Source: Verrucomicrobium sp. BvORR034 (GTDB lineage Bacteria; Verrucomicrobiota; Verrucomicrobiia; Verrucomicrobiales; Verrucomicrobiaceae). Taken from it: a stretch of 64,000 nt of DNA. A model generated the notes under the pieces. It did no database searches. It saw nothing but the letters and a program-made list of their open reading frames with translations, and had not been told where the DNA came from. Both the position numbers and the translations under genes were made by a program. Location: NCBI RefSeq assembly GCF_000739635.1, contig NZ_BATQ01000141.1:1-64000 (forward strand), in the 5' to 3' direction. The first letter of the stretch is position 1. Each line of letters starts with the position of its first letter. Of this stretch, positions 8,582 through 17,038 are shown one piece after another.

Positions 8582-10393
8582 TCAGATATTTCCTTTCTTG
8601 AGTTCGTCCATGAGGTGATCAGCCATGCGCCAGGCGAGGGCCATGATGGTCAGCGTGGGGTTCTTGTCCGCAGTGCTGGCAAAGGGTGCGCCATCGGCAA
8701 GGAAGACGTTCTTCACATCCCATGTCTGACTCCATTGATTGGTCACAGACATTGAGGGGTCATCGCCCATGATGGCACCTCCAACTTCATGAATGACCGT
8801 GCCACCGGGCTTCAGGGACTTCAGCACATCGGCATCCGTCTTGGGCGAAACCTTGCCCCCCATCGCCTCAAGCAGTTCACCGATGTGCTTTTGCTGATGG
8901 CGCGCTTGATTGAGTTCAAAGTCGCTCCACTTCCAATGGAAGCGCAGCACCGGAATACCCCATTGATCCCGCACCGTCGGATCAAGTTCACAGAACGAAC
9001 CATCATTGGGCAGCATCGTGCCCTGTGCTCCAAACCCGACCCGGGAGCCGTAGTAGCGCCTTGCGTCTTCTTTGAGTTTTTTGCCAAAGAGCACGCCGCC
9101 ATTGCCCTCGAAAGTGTCGATGCCATTCAGTGATGTTAGTGATGGCATCTGTCGCCCAGTAGTGAACTCCAGGTGATAACCACCGGGGAATCCCAGCCCG
9201 CCTTCGCGATTCTGGTCATGCAGCGTCCACGGCACATACGCATGAGGGCCGCCTGCGCCGTCTTCATTGTGAACTGGCATTCCTTCAAAGGCTGGGATAT
9301 GCGCACTGAGGCTCGTAGAAACAGAATCTGTGATGTATTTGCCAATTTTTCCGCTCGAGTTCGCAAGCCCTTGAGGAAAGGCATTCGACTTTGAGTTCAA
9401 AAGCAGGCGCACCGATTCCTGCGAACTCGCTGCCAGCACGACGACCCGCCCCTTGGCATGGCCTTCGCGACCACTGGTCTTGTCGATGAAGGTGATCCCT
9501 GTGGCCCGGCCCTGCTTGTTGATCGTGATCTCACGCGCCATTGCATTGGGCAGAATGTCGAGGTTGCCCGTCGCAAGCGCAGGTCGCAGGTGCACGGTCT
9601 GCGAATCGTAGTTCGCGCGGATCGAACATCCACGATGGCAGTCCGTCGCCCAGAAGCACGGGGCCCGCAATCGCATGTGCTCCGCCAGAATGCGCTGAGC
9701 TGTGGCATTGTGCGGATGCAGCTTCGCCGGAATGGTCTCCGCGTCCTGCACCTGGGTGAGTACCGCACGATGAATGGAGGTGACGCGCGCATTCACCTTC
9801 TTCCCGTGCTTTTGCGCATACAGTTCGCCGACTCGCAACTTCGGTGCTGGCTGCAACACACCTGGCGAAGAATCGGGCGAATTCTCCAAACCTTCGTTTG
9901 TGCCGAATACACCGATCAGCATCTCTACTTTGTCATAGTAGGGTGCAACCTCTTCATAGCTGATCGGCCAGTCAAAACCCGCTCCGAAACGCGTCCGCGG
10001 CTTGAAGTCATACGGCCCGTTGCGCAGGGTGATGCGCCCCCAGTGATTTGTGCGTCCCCCCATCATCCGCTGCCGCCACCAGCGGAACTGATTCGCCGGC
10101 TCCGGGTGAGCATTTGTGTAAGGCTCCCCCGGAATCTCCCAACCGCTGTTGATCGAGCAATCGTGGAAACCGTATTGCTTGTCCGGCGTGGGCACGCCCC
10201 TCAAAGGCGCCTGGCTGGGCAGTTGAAACATAGCAACCTCAGTCGCCGGATCAAACGAACGCCCCGCCTCCAGCACGAGCACCTTCACGCCTTCCATGGT
10301 GAGCGTATAGGCCGTCTGGCCGCCGCCGGCACCAGAGCCCACGATGATCACATCGTAGTTCTCCTGAAGTTTGTCATGGGTGATGACTGGCAT
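8582..10393 (-). CDS. GMC-family FAD-dependent sugar/glycoside dehydrogenase
   Basis: This 603-residue flavoprotein has an N-terminal FAD-binding motif (IIVGSGAGGGQTAYTL at about 16-31 and LVLEAG). The C-terminal GMC signature has the catalytic histidine in VIHEVGGAIMGDDP and the FAD-closing segment FLADGAPFASTADKNPTLT. A cysteine cluster CFWATDCHRGC near residue 245 recalls the iron-sulphur site of glucose and glucoside 3-dehydrogenases. It has no signal of its own and likely travels with the Tat subunit 3 downstream. With the DUF1080 protein nearby, oxidation of a sugar at C3 is a reasonable inference. Confidence 0.92.
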   Translation of the reverse strand: MPVITHDKLQENYDVIIVGSGAGGGQTAYTLTMEGVKVLVLEAGRSFDPATEVAMFQLPSQAPLRGVPTPDKQYGFHDCSINSGWEIPGEPYTNAHPEPANQFRWWRQRMMGGRTNHWGRITLRNGPYDFKPRTRFGAGFDWPISYEEVAPYYDKVEMLIGVFGTNEGLENSPDSSPGVLQPAPKLRVGELYAQKHGKKVNARVTSIHRAVLTQVQDAETIPAKLHPHNATAQRILAEHMRLRAPCFWATDCHRGCSIRANYDSQTVHLRPALATGNLDILPNAMAREITINKQGRATGITFIDKTSGREGHAKGRVVVLAASSQESVRLLLNSKSNAFPQGLANSSGKIGKYITDSVSTSLSAHIPAFEGMPVHNEDGAGGPHAYVPWTLHDQNREGGLGFPGGYHLEFTTGRQMPSLTSLNGIDTFEGNGGVLFGKKLKEDARRYYGSRVGFGAQGTMLPNDGSFCELDPTVRDQWGIPVLRFHWKWSDFELNQARHQQKHIGELLEAMGGKVSPKTDADVLKSLKPGGTVIHEVGGAIMGDDPSMSVTNQWSQTWDVKNVFLADGAPFASTADKNPTLTIMALAWRMADHLMDELKKGNI

Positions 10394-10408
10394 TGGGGAG
10401 GGGTCTTG

Positions 10409-11146
10409 TTAGTTGCCGCGTGCCGCTTCCAACATCTTGATCCAAGGACCGACGTAGTGGCCGTTGTCGTGAAAGGTGCGCCCGCTGACCATGTGGCGGT
10501 CGACGACGCACGGTTCGTTGACATAGATGCCTCCGCAGACTTCGAGGTCGAACTTGCACTTCGCCACCGTCGCCATCCGCAGCCCCTTCACGATGCCAGC
10601 ACGGGCGGGGATCTCCACTCCGTGGCACACGCTCGCCATGGGTTTTTCGTTCTCCCAGAACCAACGGGTGACGCGGAGCAGGTCCTCATCCTCGCGAATG
10701 TATTCCGGCGCTCGACCGCCGCTGAAGAAGATGCCCGCGTACTCTTCGGGCTTGATGTCCTTGAAAGTGATCTCGGCATCGATCGTGTAGCCCTCCCACT
10801 CCTTGGTAATCGTCCAGCCAGGCTTCACCTCATGCATTACCATCTGGTATTTGCGCTTCTCCGGCGCGGCGACGACGGGCTGGAACCCCGCTTCGATGAG
10901 GCGGTAGTAAGGGTACAGGGTGTCCACCGTTTCGGTGGCGTCGCCGACGATGACAAGGACTTTGGGCTTGCTCATGGATGATGAGGATTCTTTGGATTGA
11001 GTTGGAGATGGATCCGATGCCGATGCCGCACGCAGGAGGACAGTTCCCGCGGCAGCGAGACTGGAGTGTGCGATGAAACGGCGTCGATCCACGGCGGCAA
11101 CCCTATCCCCTTGCCAGCAGGCGCCAATACAACTATGGTGCACCAA
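10409..11146 (-). CDS. Exported DJ-1/PfpI-family protein
   Basis: The core (about residues 60-240) is a DJ-1/PfpI domain, with KVLVIVGDATETVDTLYPYY at its start and the nucleophile elbow ASVCHGVEI containing the expected cysteine. The N-terminus carries a Tat-like signal, VDRRRFIAHSSLAAAGTVLL followed by RAASA. A GTG at 11092 would start directly before it and is perhaps the true start; an ATG at 10975 would give only the cytoplasmic core. It sits 15 bases upstream of the GMC gene and probably leads that operon. The family includes amidases, glyoxalases and deglycases, so the reaction is uncertain. Confidence 0.85.
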   Translation of the reverse strand: MVHHSCIGACWQGDRVAAVDRRRFIAHSSLAAAGTVLLRAASASDPSPTQSKESSSSMSKPKVLVIVGDATETVDTLYPYYRLIEAGFQPVVAAPEKRKYQMVMHEVKPGWTITKEWEGYTIDAEITFKDIKPEEYAGIFFSGGRAPEYIREDEDLLRVTRWFWENEKPMASVCHGVEIPARAGIVKGLRMATVAKCKFDLEVCGGIYVNEPCVVDRHMVSGRTFHDNGHYVGPWIKMLEAARGN

Positions 11147-11179
11147 TCCTCAGGTTTTTCGTCACCCGTTTTTCCGGAC

Positions 11180-12343
11180 ATGAGCCTCCGCAAACGCCGC
11201 CGCGCCCCTCGCGTCGCACTCCTCATCGAGACGACTCGCACCTTTTCGCGCGATATGCTCGCGGGAGTCCGTCGTTACGTGGCAGAGCATGGCCCCTGGT
11301 CCACCTTCCTCGAACTCCGCGCTCCTGACTCGGCACCGCCGGCCTGGCTGCGCCATTGGGATGGCGACGGCATCCTTACGCGAAGCTTTACCCGAGAGAC
11401 GGCTGATTTGATCGATGCCACCGGCCTGCCAGCCGTCGAATTGCGATCCAAGGCCCTCGCCGGAAATCGCCCCTTTGTCGGCATCGACAACGCTCATATC
11501 GGACGCACTGTCGCCGAGCATTTCTACGAGCGTGGTTACCGGCGATTTGCGGTCTACAGCCTGACAACCGAGATCTTCTTCATCGAACGGGTGCGGAATT
11601 TTGTCAGCACCGTCGAGGCCTACGGTTGCACCTGCGCAGAGCTTCCTGAGGTCGTTTCCGACAATGTCTCTGACTGGGAGAAGAACCAGGCCCGCCTCAT
11701 CTCCTGGTTGGCGCAATTGCCGAAACCCGTAGGCATCTTCGCAGCCAACGACCAGCTCGGCGTTCACCTTCTTGCCGCTTGTCAGAGGGCAGGCGTCGCC
11801 GTGCCCGAGGAAGTCGCCGTCGTGGGTGCGGAGAACGAGGAAACTCTCTGCACTTTCGCCACGCCACCCTTGAGCAGCGTCCGATTCGACGGCCAGGCTG
11901 TTGGGTACCATGGTGCGGCAGTGCTGGACAATATGATGCGCGGCAAGACGGCACCTGTTCGGGAGATACTCTCGCCCCCTAAAGGGATCGTCGTGCGCGG
12001 CTCGTCTGATGACTTGGTCATCAATGATGCGCTCGTTGCCCATGCCGCGCGCTTGATCCGTGAGAACGCGATGACCGGCATCAATGTGGACGACCTTTGT
12101 CGCAAACTAAACGCCTCACGAAGCACGCTCGACCGCCGCATGAAAGCCGCGCTCAACCGCAGCCCCAAGGAAGAGATCACGCGCATCCGTTTTCGCGAGG
12201 TGGAACGCCTCCTCTGCGAGACGGACCTCACGATCGACATCATTGCCCGGCAGACCGGCTTCGCGCACAGCCACTATCTGCAAGCCGCCTTCAAGCAAGC
12301 TTACGGCCGGACTCCCGGAGCCTTCCGGCGCGCCCATGCATGA
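11180..12343 (+). CDS. XylR-type transcriptional regulator (LacI-like sensor plus AraC HTH)
   Basis: The 387-residue protein begins MSLRKRRRAPRVALLIETTR and has a LacI/periplasmic-binding-type sugar sensor domain (about 10-265, with FVGIDNAHIGRTVAEHFYERGYRRFAVYS and AANDQLGVHLL). A C-terminal AraC double helix-turn-helix follows (about 280-387, LNASRSTLDRRM and IDIIARQTGFAHSHYLQAAF). It is divergent from the DJ-1/GMC operon, which it probably controls in response to a sugar. The frame is open upstream to 10997, but that stretch overlaps the divergent gene. Confidence 0.93.
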   Translation: MSLRKRRRAPRVALLIETTRTFSRDMLAGVRRYVAEHGPWSTFLELRAPDSAPPAWLRHWDGDGILTRSFTRETADLIDATGLPAVELRSKALAGNRPFVGIDNAHIGRTVAEHFYERGYRRFAVYSLTTEIFFIERVRNFVSTVEAYGCTCAELPEVVSDNVSDWEKNQARLISWLAQLPKPVGIFAANDQLGVHLLAACQRAGVAVPEEVAVVGAENEETLCTFATPPLSSVRFDGQAVGYHGAAVLDNMMRGKTAPVREILSPPKGIVVRGSSDDLVINDALVAHAARLIRENAMTGINVDDLCRKLNASRSTLDRRMKAALNRSPKEEITRIRFREVERLLCETDLTIDIIARQTGFAHSHYLQAAFKQAYGRTPGAFRRAHA

Positions 12344-12565
12344 GGGCTGCGGGCGCGTATTGAAATCACCCGTTCCAACCTTTCCGCATGACGCCAATGT
12401 TTGCAGCAGAATGCTCTAGGCCAATGGAAATCAAGTTTTTTCGGGAACGACGCTGGATTGGGACCGAGATGGAAATTAACACCTTCCATTCGTTGCCTCG
12501 CTGTATCCCTCTGTCATACACCGCAGTGGAGCCGCCTGTCGTTGCCCACCACCATCTGGGCAACA

Positions 12566-13021
12566 CTAATCATTGAAATAACCACGATACCCCAGGGAAA
12601 TGAAGCTGATGACGTTGGTGAACACACACACCCATGCTACGGCTCTCTCAACTTTCACAGTGCTGCGAGACGCCAGCAATGCGGACCAGAACAATGCGAC
12701 TGGCAAGAGCAGATACTGAAGAACGCCCATGCCCCCAGTCCACTCCATAACCTTGTTCCACCTGCGCGCATGTTCCTTGTCCTTCTCGAAGATGCTGCGC
12801 TCTTCTGAAGTCAACAGTTTCCCTTCTTTAAGGGACGGATCTTCAGTCTCAATGCTACTTGCGATTCTCCAAATCTCCTCTCTTTCGAACGGGGAATAGC
12901 GTAACCTTCCTCCTTCCCTGTTGGGCAACATGTTGCCGCCAGCCAGGAAATGCCAGACTTCAATTTGAAGGCAGGTATTCAACACCACCGCCGAGAGGAT
13001 CCCACATAGGTAGCGAGCCAC
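12566..13021 (-). CDS. Small membrane protein of unknown function
   Basis: I do not recognise this protein of about 150 residues. A hydrophobic N-terminal helix (ARYLCGILSAVVLNTCL) is followed by a charged soluble part (about 35-90) and two further membrane segments (MGVLQYLLLPVALFWSALLA and VAWVCVFTNVISFISLGY). The start is GTG 13021, or TTG 13027. It stands alone between the XylR gene and tRNA-Ser. The 220 bases between 12344 and 12565 show no other gene. Confidence 0.6.
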   Translation of the reverse strand: MARYLCGILSAVVLNTCLQIEVWHFLAGGNMLPNREGGRLRYSPFEREEIWRIASSIETEDPSLKEGKLLTSEERSIFEKDKEHARRWNKVMEWTGGMGVLQYLLLPVALFWSALLASRSTVKVERAVAWVCVFTNVISFISLGYRGYFND

Positions 13022-13104
13022 ATACAAAACCTAGAGACTCCCCGCTCAAGATCAAGAGCTTTGGTCCGCATGTGCTTCATGCAAAACTTCCGAGGGGAAA
13101 AAGC

Positions 13105-13196
13105 TGGCGGAGAGAGAGGGATTCGAACCCTCGGTAGCTGTTAAAGGCTACGCATCTTTAGCAAAGATGTGCTTTCGACCACTCAGCCATCTCTCC
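13105..13196 (-). tRNA. tRNA-Ser (GCU)
   Basis: Read on the minus strand, the acceptor GGAGAGA pairs with TCTCTCC. The D-arm TGGCTGAGTGG, anticodon loop TTTGCTAAA (GCU), a long type II variable arm, and the T-loop GTTCGAATC are all present. The CCA end is encoded at 13105-13107. It would read AGC/AGU serine codons. Confidence 0.96.
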
Positions 13197-13284
13197 AATA
13201 AATGCTCAGCTCAGGCGGTTAAGCCCGGGAAGAGATTCTTAGCCGAGCCGCCTTCAGAGTCAAGCAAGAGGTGCATTTTTGACA

Positions 13285-13316
13285 CAAAAAAGACGGGCTT
13301 CGGCCCGTCTTCTTCG
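13285..13316 (-). terminator. Rho-independent terminator
   Basis: GACGGGC-TTCG-GCCCGTC (13292-13309) is a perfect 7-bp hairpin with a UUCG-type tetraloop. On the minus strand it is followed by six Ts, so it can end the transcript of the aldolase gene that stops at 13438. A shorter T-rich stretch lies on the other side. Confidence 0.8.
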
Positions 13317-13437
13317 CAGATCTTTTGTTCGCTCTCGCAATCGGGGTCACTCGACGGAGTTTCGGCCCGTAAGGCCGGGGTGGAGGCGATCCACCCGGTC
13401 ATATACACTCACCTCAACGCCGCCAGCTCCAGTCCCT

Positions 13438-14229
13438 TCAAACGGGCTCCTTCAGGAGCGTGAGCGCCTGGTCAACCTTGGCGCCTTCGTGCACGATCGC
13501 CGCCAAACTGCGGGCAATTGCCGCTGGGCTCTTGTGCTGCCAAACGTTGCGGCCAATCGCAATGCCCGCGGCACCGGCCTTCATGGCGTCATGCACCATG
13601 GAGAGCAGGTCCAGATCATTGCCGTCTGCCGCGCCGCCCAGCACGATGACCGGAGCGTAGCAGGACTCTACGATGCGCTTGAAGTCCTCTACCGTACCGT
13701 TGGTGGGGTACGCGGTCTTCACCACATCAGCCCCCATCTCGGCGGCCAGACGCACGGCGAATCCGATGTTTTCCACGGTGTACTTGTCCTTCTGGCCCAG
13801 TCCGTAGGGCAGCGTCTCAAGAATGACGGGGATGTCCACGTCCAGGCTCTCGCTGATGAGATCGGCACAGTTCTGGGTGATCAGCTCTTCATTCTCGCTG
13901 AAGGGAAAGAGCATGTTCATCACGCCGGTAGCCCCCACCATCTCCGCCTCGCCGAGGCCGTAGATGTTGATGCTGCCAGCTCCCTTGCCCGTGGTGCGGA
14001 CGTTGTACACGTCAGTGCGCAGACAAATGCCCTTGCCCGTGAGCATGTCGCCCGTGCGCAAAGCCAAGCCGAGATTCAAGACATAACCATCCACATAGGG
14101 GTTCACATCCTCGATCAGTTGGAACGGATTCTCCAGACCGGGGACGGGGATCGCCACTCCGTGGTCGATCGGCAGAATGACGGTCTTTCCGTCACGGAAG
14201 AAAGTCTCAAGGTTGTCTTGTCGGCTCAT
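13438..14229 (-). CDS. DeoC/LacD-family (class I, FbaB-like) aldolase
   Basis: This is a TIM-barrel Schiff-base aldolase of 263 residues starting at MSRQDNLETF. Family signatures visible are VILPIDHGVAIPVPGLENP, the Schiff-base lysine in DVVKTAYPTNG, and the phosphate-binding VIVLGGAADGND and AIGRNVWQH. The family includes archaeal-type fructose-bisphosphate aldolase, LsrF and ADH synthase, and sequence alone does not choose between them. A longer start at 14277 is possible but adds atypical residues. It is a single transcription unit ending in the hairpin at 13285-13316. Confidence 0.9.
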   Translation of the reverse strand: MSRQDNLETFFRDGKTVILPIDHGVAIPVPGLENPFQLIEDVNPYVDGYVLNLGLALRTGDMLTGKGICLRTDVYNVRTTGKGAGSINIYGLGEAEMVGATGVMNMLFPFSENEELITQNCADLISESLDVDIPVILETLPYGLGQKDKYTVENIGFAVRLAAEMGADVVKTAYPTNGTVEDFKRIVESCYAPVIVLGGAADGNDLDLLSMVHDAMKAGAAGIAIGRNVWQHKSPAAIARSLAAIVHEGAKVDQALTLLKEPV

Positions 14230-14319
14230 AGCGGGTCGGAACCTTGAGGCCAATTGGGGAAAAAGTAAAGTCCGCAATGGTCGAGGCCTTCCGGAGGCAG
14301 CCCGGCCTTCCCACCTGCA

Positions 14320-14946
14320 CTAAAGGTTCTCAAGCGCAGTCGGGAAGCCATCTGCCCCCTTGCCATCGGTCGCATAGCGTCGCTCCCGTCCCGCCACGCC
14401 ATCCTCATAGCCCCGCAGGCACATCTCAAATACCTCTCGGGGCGGATTCTCCACACCCAATGATTTCAGCGCATACGCGAGATCCGCAGCGGTGGCCACG
14501 GGCGCAGTCTCAAACGCCGCACACACGCCAGCATGAGTGCGCCCCAGGCGATGACCAAACTCATACCAGCGTCCGGTGGGATGAGGCGCCTCCACAAGAC
14601 CCGCCGCCTTTCTCAATGCATGCCAAACCGGGCCTGACCGGGTAGCGTCCCAGGCCAGGCCCGCTGCGAGCACCACCAGCACTCCTGCTGCAATCCCCAC
14701 CCGCAAGCCAGCCCGCCCAGCCCGACGGGCCGGGAGCGGAAGCTGCCCGTGCGGAATCCCCGTCTGGGCAGGGCGGACCGATACACCAGGAGCGACCGCC
14801 ATACCTGGTGAAGCAGACCGTGGCGGCGGGGGTGGCGAGGATGGAATCGGCACACCCGCGTTGGAAGATCCCGACGGGGCCGGAATGGAAGACGGCATAG
14901 GCGGCGGCACCAGAGGTGCGGAAGGCGGTGGCAGTGAAGATTCCAT
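14320..14946 (-). CDS. Proline-rich single-pass membrane protein, unknown
   Basis: I do not recognise this 208-residue protein. Residues 1-65 are a flexible Pro/Ser/Ala-rich cytoplasmic segment with runs of prolines. A transmembrane helix follows (about 80-103, LRVGIAAGVLVVLAAGLAWD). The C-terminal part has a compact pattern (GRWYEFGHRLGRTHAGVC and YEDGVAGRERRYATDG) that recalls a small repeated-helix domain. It lies 66 bases downstream of another single-pass protein gene on the same strand, so the two may work together. Confidence 0.75.
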   Translation of the reverse strand: MESSLPPPSAPLVPPPMPSSIPAPSGSSNAGVPIPSSPPPPPRSASPGMAVAPGVSVRPAQTGIPHGQLPLPARRAGRAGLRVGIAAGVLVVLAAGLAWDATRSGPVWHALRKAAGLVEAPHPTGRWYEFGHRLGRTHAGVCAAFETAPVATAADLAYALKSLGVENPPREVFEMCLRGYEDGVAGRERRYATDGKGADGFPTALENL

Positions 14947-15012
14947 GGTGCTTTCAGGCCCGGCTCTAGGATATCACGATAAAGGGTGTTGCATCAACTC
15001 AGCCAACTCGCC

Positions 15013-16461
15013 TCAACGGCCATTTGGCGAAACGGCCGCACGATCGTCCGCCAGCCCCAGCGCCACCAGCACGACCTGATGATAGCCCCCATCTTCTCCC
15101 AAAAGAGGACGGCTCAGAGCGAGGTAGCCCGTGGTTCCCCCGACCATCAACGGCACCCGCTGGGACAGTGCTCCCGTCTGCGACAATGAGGTGAGCGCCA
15201 CCGTCATCGCTCGCGGGAGAGCCCGTTGCAGTTCACGGCTCACGTCTCCCACCGCAGCCGCCAGACTCCGGATCTCCTCCCCTGCCACCAGGCCACCTTT
15301 CGCATCGGTCGGCACCTGAAATGCCATGAGCAATCCCGAGCGAGTTGCCTCAGCCGAACCGGACTCGCCCGTTCGCACCACGCGAATCATCAGAGAACTC
15401 CCCCCTGCAGACTCCATCCAGGCGGCAGGTTGAGTGCTCCCCTGCGCCGCAGGCAAATCCGTGCTCCCCTTGGCAAAGTGCTGTTGCATCAACAGTGCCT
15501 CTGCGGCGCCTGGCAAGTCCATGCCAGGGAACGTCTCCCGCCCTGCCCGATACCAACTCTGAAGAGTTTCCCACTCCGCCTTCAACAGCGCCGCAGTCGG
15601 GCCACTTCCCAGCCGATTCCAGTTCACACGGAGTCGCGACTGCTCCTTCTCCTCCTGTGCCCGTTTTTCCGCCAGGAGCTGAGCTTCCTTTTCCTGCTCT
15701 TCCTCCATCTTCCGCTGGGCGGCCCGGCGTCGATCCTCCTCCTCCATCCGCGCCTGCTCCTCCGCCTTCACGCGATTCGCCGCAGACTGCACCATGGCCT
15801 TGGCCTCTTCCTCCTGACGCTGTATCTCCAACTTGCGGGTGCGCTCCAGCGCCTCTGTCATAGCGCGGGTGTCCTTTACCTTCTGCCGCTGCTCTTCCTT
15901 GACCCGGTCGTATGAGGCCCGCGTCATCCAGCGGCCTTCATACTGCACCATGCCCTGGTCCCGAAGCAGCAAAACCTCAAGGATGGGCTTCAAGAAACGA
16001 GGTGACTCCTGTCGCACCGCTGGGTACCGGGCCTCCAGCGTGCGTGTCCGCTCGACCACTTCCAGCAGAGGCGCATAGTCCTGCAGGTCCACCAAATCCA
16101 CGGCCAGCAGCACGGGATCGTACTCAACCATCCCGAAGACCTCGCTGATCAAAAACACTTTCTCCCCGCTCCCTGTCACCTGGACCTTGTAGTTTACCGC
16201 AAACTCCTCACAGCGGGAAAACGTCACCACCTTGGCGAACTCCGGACTGGTATTCGCCCCTTTCAGCACCAGCAGTCCCAAGGCCCACGCCGCCCCCGGC
16301 ACAGCCATCCCCAGACTCACCGCCATCAGCGTGACCAGCGACGCCCATGACCGCCCCCGGAGGAGGACGTTGGCCGCGGTAGGGAAGCGGGATTCAGACG
16401 GAAACGGGGGCTTCATGACGGGATCCATGGGGCAGAAAGTCGGGCCTTCATGATCCGACAC
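15013..16461 (-). CDS. Membrane-anchored coiled-coil protein, unknown
   Basis: This 482-residue protein (GTG start at 16461; in-frame ATGs at 16428 and 16416) has an N-terminal membrane anchor or signal (about 38-65, VTLMAVSLGMAVPGAAWALG). An extracytoplasmic domain follows. About residues 185-275 form a long charged coiled coil, rich in E, K, R and Q (VKEEQRQKVKD, RMEEEDRRRAAQRKMEEEQE). The C-terminal 190 residues form a second globular domain. The function is not recognised; scaffold roles are common for such a layout. It is upstream of the proline-rich membrane protein gene. Confidence 0.8.
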   Translation of the reverse strand: MSDHEGPTFCPMDPVMKPPFPSESRFPTAANVLLRGRSWASLVTLMAVSLGMAVPGAAWALGLLVLKGANTSPEFAKVVTFSRCEEFAVNYKVQVTGSGEKVFLISEVFGMVEYDPVLLAVDLVDLQDYAPLLEVVERTRTLEARYPAVRQESPRFLKPILEVLLLRDQGMVQYEGRWMTRASYDRVKEEQRQKVKDTRAMTEALERTRKLEIQRQEEEAKAMVQSAANRVKAEEQARMEEEDRRRAAQRKMEEEQEKEAQLLAEKRAQEEKEQSRLRVNWNRLGSGPTAALLKAEWETLQSWYRAGRETFPGMDLPGAAEALLMQQHFAKGSTDLPAAQGSTQPAAWMESAGGSSLMIRVVRTGESGSAEATRSGLLMAFQVPTDAKGGLVAGEEIRSLAAAVGDVSRELQRALPRAMTVALTSLSQTGALSQRVPLMVGGTTGYLALSRPLLGEDGGYHQVVLVALGLADDRAAVSPNGR

Positions 16462-16569
16462 CGGAGAACTCTACGACAAGCCCTAAAAAAATTCGAAAAA
16501 AGCGGCAGGATCTTTGCAAATTCAGTTGCAAAGATCACAGGCTGGGTAAGATAACGGCCCTCACGGAAT

Positions 16570-16644
16570 TCCTGAGTAGCTCAGCGGTAGAGCGGGTGGC
16601 TGTTAACCACTAGGTCGTAGGTTCGAACCCTACCTCAGGAGCCA
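16570..16644 (+). tRNA. tRNA-Asn (GUU)
   Basis: A complete cloverleaf is present. The acceptor TCCTGAG pairs with CTCAGGA, the D-arm is GCTCAGCGGTAGAGC, the anticodon stem-loop GGTGGCTGTTAACCACT has GTT at 16602-16604, and the T-arm is GTAGGTTCGAACCCTAC. The CCA is encoded. The 3' end is part of a perfect 9-bp hairpin (16638-16659) that extends past the gene, which is unusual because it pairs the CCA end with downstream sequence. Confidence 0.97.
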
Positions 16645-16691
16645 ATCAAAATTGGCTCCGACCATTCAACCGATCACGGTCAAAGCGCTTC

Positions 16692-16949
16692 GTGTTTTGG
16701 GTATACGTCCTCGAGAATCCATCTGGGAAGTTCTATGTCGGTCAGACGGAAGATCTGGATGCGCGCCTGCGCAGCCATAACGATGACAACTCCCCCACGG
16801 AAGGCAAATTCACCCGCAAAAACGGCCCTTGGGCCTTGGTATGGAAGGAGATTCACCCGGACCGAGCCTCCGCCATGCGCCGGGAACGCCAGATCAAAGC
16901 CTGGAAGTCCGCTCGCCAGATCCGCACACATCTGCTGGGTCGCACGTAG
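16692..16949 (+). CDS. Single-domain GIY-YIG endonuclease
   Basis: The 85-residue protein (GTG start) is a stand-alone GIY-YIG nuclease of the UPF0213/YhbQ kind. The diagnostic VYV (residues 4-6) and YVG (15-17), the catalytic arginine R25 in DLDARLRSH, and the glutamate in RRERQIKAW (E65) are all present, so it should be active. It starts 32 nt after the tRNA-Asn hairpin, and its stop codon overlaps the first bases of the degenerate second tRNA copy. This position between tRNA repeats suggests a small selfish or homing-type element, not a housekeeping repair gene. Confidence 0.9.
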   Translation: MFWVYVLENPSGKFYVGQTEDLDARLRSHNDDNSPTEGKFTRKNGPWALVWKEIHPDRASAMRRERQIKAWKSARQIRTHLLGRT

Positions 16950-17023
16950 TAGCTCAGCGGTAGAGTCCCGACTTGTCGGGATTAACCACTAGGTCGTAGG
17001 TTCGAACCCTACCTCAGGAGCCA
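16948..17023 (+). pseudogene. Degenerate tRNA-Asn copy
   Basis: The D-arm and everything from the anticodon 3' side to CCA match the intact tRNA-Asn exactly. The 5' acceptor strand TCCTGAG is missing, replaced by sequence that ends the GIY-YIG gene. The 10 bases of the anticodon 5' side are replaced by the perfect palindrome TCCCGACTTGTCGGGA (16966-16981). Neither an acceptor stem nor a 7-nt anticodon loop can form, so it cannot be a working tRNA. Confidence 0.85.
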
Positions 17024-17038
17024 ATCAAAATTGGCTCC

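Larger units (their letters stand above)
16603..17038. repeat. Direct repeats flanking the GIY-YIG gene (tRNA-Asn 3' part)
   Basis: A 57-nt sequence is identical at 16603-16659 and 16982-17038. It covers the anticodon 3' side, T-arm, acceptor 3' strand, CCA, and the following hairpin. An 18-nt D-arm block is also identical (16575-16592 and 16948-16965). The GIY-YIG gene lies between the two copies, so the whole looks like an insertion or tandem duplication at a tRNA gene. Confidence 0.9.

Noticed and set aside
9458-10981. 507-codon plus-strand open frame over the GMC and DJ-1 genes
   Set aside because: Both minus-strand genes show full family motifs; this frame is His/Arg-rich without motifs.
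13201-13437. Protein-coding frame at 13279-14247 on the plus strand
   Set aside because: It overlaps the certain minus-strand aldolase gene and a terminator, and has no motif.
16948-17023. Second functional tRNA-Asn
   Set aside because: It lacks the 5' acceptor strand, and the anticodon 5' side is replaced by a palindrome.
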